Assembly: GCA_949948825.1 (NCBI GenBank)
Contig: CATLIJ010000143.1
Location: 1-6,587, forward strand
Source: an uncultured Clostridiaceae bacterium
Lineage (GTDB): Bacteria; Bacillota; Clostridia; Lachnospirales; Lachnospiraceae
Direction: 5' to 3'
Length of the DNA stretch: 6,587 nucleotides
Shown piece by piece: positions 6,501-6,587 of this stretch. The notes beneath the pieces were generated by a model. That model made no database searches. It was given only the letters and a program-made list of their open reading frames with translations, and was not told the DNA's origin. Position numbers and translations under genes: made by a program. Every line of letters starts with the position of its first letter. The stretch's first letter is position 1.

Positions 6501-6587
6501 CCTGTTTTAGATCAGATTTTATATACCTTACAGCAATTTAAGACCAATCACCACACAGGAATCGACTGTTATGCTGATTACAGAGAG
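3525..6587 (+). CDS. Very large unrecognised protein with 13-residue tandem repeats (N-terminal 1021 residues)
   Basis: The frame is open from ATG 3525 to the window edge without a stop, so the C-terminus is missing. Visible regions, by residue: about 1-195, charged and helical with coiled-coil character; 217-515, 23 repeats of 13 residues; 516-540, acidic Ser/Thr-rich linker; about 545-595, helical; about 600-665, winged-helix-like (YDFMTQKLWQSGYLKKY then FYTLSPKGDKLF); about 696-810, alternating strands and helices including FFMGFPDVIEDKNIIFLGIT and LCIVIGLT; 823-880, acidic, Pro-rich linker; 883 onward, helical and TPR-like. There is no signal peptide or membrane segment, so it is probably cytoplasmic. 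I do not recognise the family. The winged helix followed by a PD-containing alpha/beta core faintly recalls DNA-binding or nuclease-like proteins, but an E-x-K motif is missing. Divergent from the LRR/immunity-like gene. Confidence 0.85.
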   Translation, partial: MPNPEQIHQLLQTLTTLESIIMDLNHKIPELNNCITCGEFISGLLNQELQSKLHQLHTIQEAFAIQFTDLLAKPLPATINAARSQLEECRKKAEAAQKYQESINFFMALHSDEETVEVLLESRKQVLASLDFMRMEEAQMKEAGEIYTQLFEAFQEKDPIRRFSILYRLSPHLEEPIAAEIQFGRLKVLDCPAAKEQSLTLDDSFGENKFFQESCNDQTQAKLSHEDGKVQTQTGLSHENDKNQTQAKPSHKDDKIRTQAGLSHEGGKDQTQANFSDKDSRDQTQASCSLKNIRNLTQTSLSQERSNHQTEFKLSDETDKNQTLTEPFNEIGRNQTLSEPFDEIGRNQTLSEPFDEIGRNQTLSEPFDEISKSQTLSGPFDEIGRNQTLTEPFDEISKNQTLTRPFNEIGKTQTLSGPFNEISKNQTRTGFSDKNEKNQTQTGYFNKNERNQTQTEPLDENSSHQTLTGFSSENSSNPAQTNPSDENGSNPALTSLSDENGKNQAQNFPSVENGKGQNQTTEETPTDEASSAASLPSLQTEEEAIWQAIEADHPENLITKEDTSLLEVWLSPKASEKPRVKEFKNEITKQRETFLPKLDCLIEAYECSGYSRESIALGRNKDIGYYDFMTQKLWQSGYLKKYTIKQTGEFYTLSPKGDKLFTLQDALSFIRKFSRKRIESPAGKQYIEDNSNSAINRLLCQSAFGKTLILNPEYEFHRQIDCLGSDYFFMGFPDVIEDKNIIFLGITSESPEQFKEFYNHVKKLPEDKDLCIVIGLTRETACSLAKWIAKILEADAHIPVWYCAYSENVIYDLTTNDIANIMELSEHDLFSEEEPPEMTAADESATSAEPACPNDSGIYTPVSFQEEPKHPPAITAAPSESEKQFWDSIYEEMLANRKFYCAAAYVKALSKKAPEYHSVYCQLAYALNDPMNKCSYRSDTIFNVFYSDENPLSDYYVIAAAMRNYFLNQFSYDYSLPQLQTVLSGNRILRREPVLDQILYTLQQFKTNHHTGIDCYADYRE
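4173..5069 (+). repeat. 23 tandem copies of a 39-bp / 13-residue repeat inside the giant gene
   Basis: The units follow each other without a single insertion or deletion across 897 bp (residues 217-515). The central consensus is NQTLSEPFDEIGR. Most conserved are Q-T at positions 2-3, an acidic or Asn pair at 9-10 and a basic residue at 13. Units 9-16 (4485-4796) are close to identical, and units 1-8 and 17-23 drift progressively (for example DQTQAKLSHEDGK and NPALTSLSDENGK). The composition (polar, Pro, charged, no aromatic core except one Phe) suggests a disordered or extended spacer. Because 39 is a multiple of three, the array is also open on the minus strand, where it produces spurious hydrophobic reading frames. 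Confidence 0.95.

Overview
The window looks like chromosomal DNA from an anaerobic Firmicute, most likely a Clostridia/Lachnospiraceae-type gut bacterium. The evidence is moderate GC with AT-rich intergenic DNA, AGGAGG-type ribosome binding sites, sigma-A-like promoters, an IS66 relic of clostridial flavour and a glutaredoxin-like tail typical of that group. This placement is inferred from style and not from a marker gene.

Layout. (1) Positions 1-91 hold the last 29 codons of a glutaredoxin-related gene on the + strand. (2) Positions 92-314 are intergenic, with two inverted repeats and a clear terminator for the next gene. (3) Positions 315-872 (-) encode a complete Uma2/DUF820 family protein with a PD-(D/E)XK nuclease-like core. 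Its promoter (1009-1037) has a -35 box inside one of three copies of the palindrome TTATGTACATAA. (4) Positions 1198-2020 (-) are a badly decayed IS66-family transposase with stops, frameshifts and an internal deletion. (5) Positions 2125-2245 (-) are a short GC-rich relic resembling the catalytic loop of a Ser/Thr protein kinase. (6) Positions 2307-3263 (-) encode an intact 318-residue protein with leucine-rich-repeat-like segments and a C-terminal part resembling immunity proteins of polymorphic toxin systems. It has its own promoter and terminator. (7) From 3525 to the window end (+) runs one uninterrupted 1021-codon frame, the start of a very large unrecognised protein. It has a helical N-terminal region, 23 tandem 13-residue repeats in perfect register, a winged-helix-like segment, an alpha/beta core, an acidic linker and a helical, TPR-like region.

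Genes 6 and 7 are divergent. Their promoters lie about 40 bp apart around a 7-bp inverted repeat (3377-3383 / 3401-3407), so they may be co-regulated. The window therefore reads as a variable accessory region, where a nuclease-like orphan, transposon debris and a kinase scrap lie next to an intact divergent pair of unknown function. The pair is the best candidate for an undescribed system, but nothing here proves a function.
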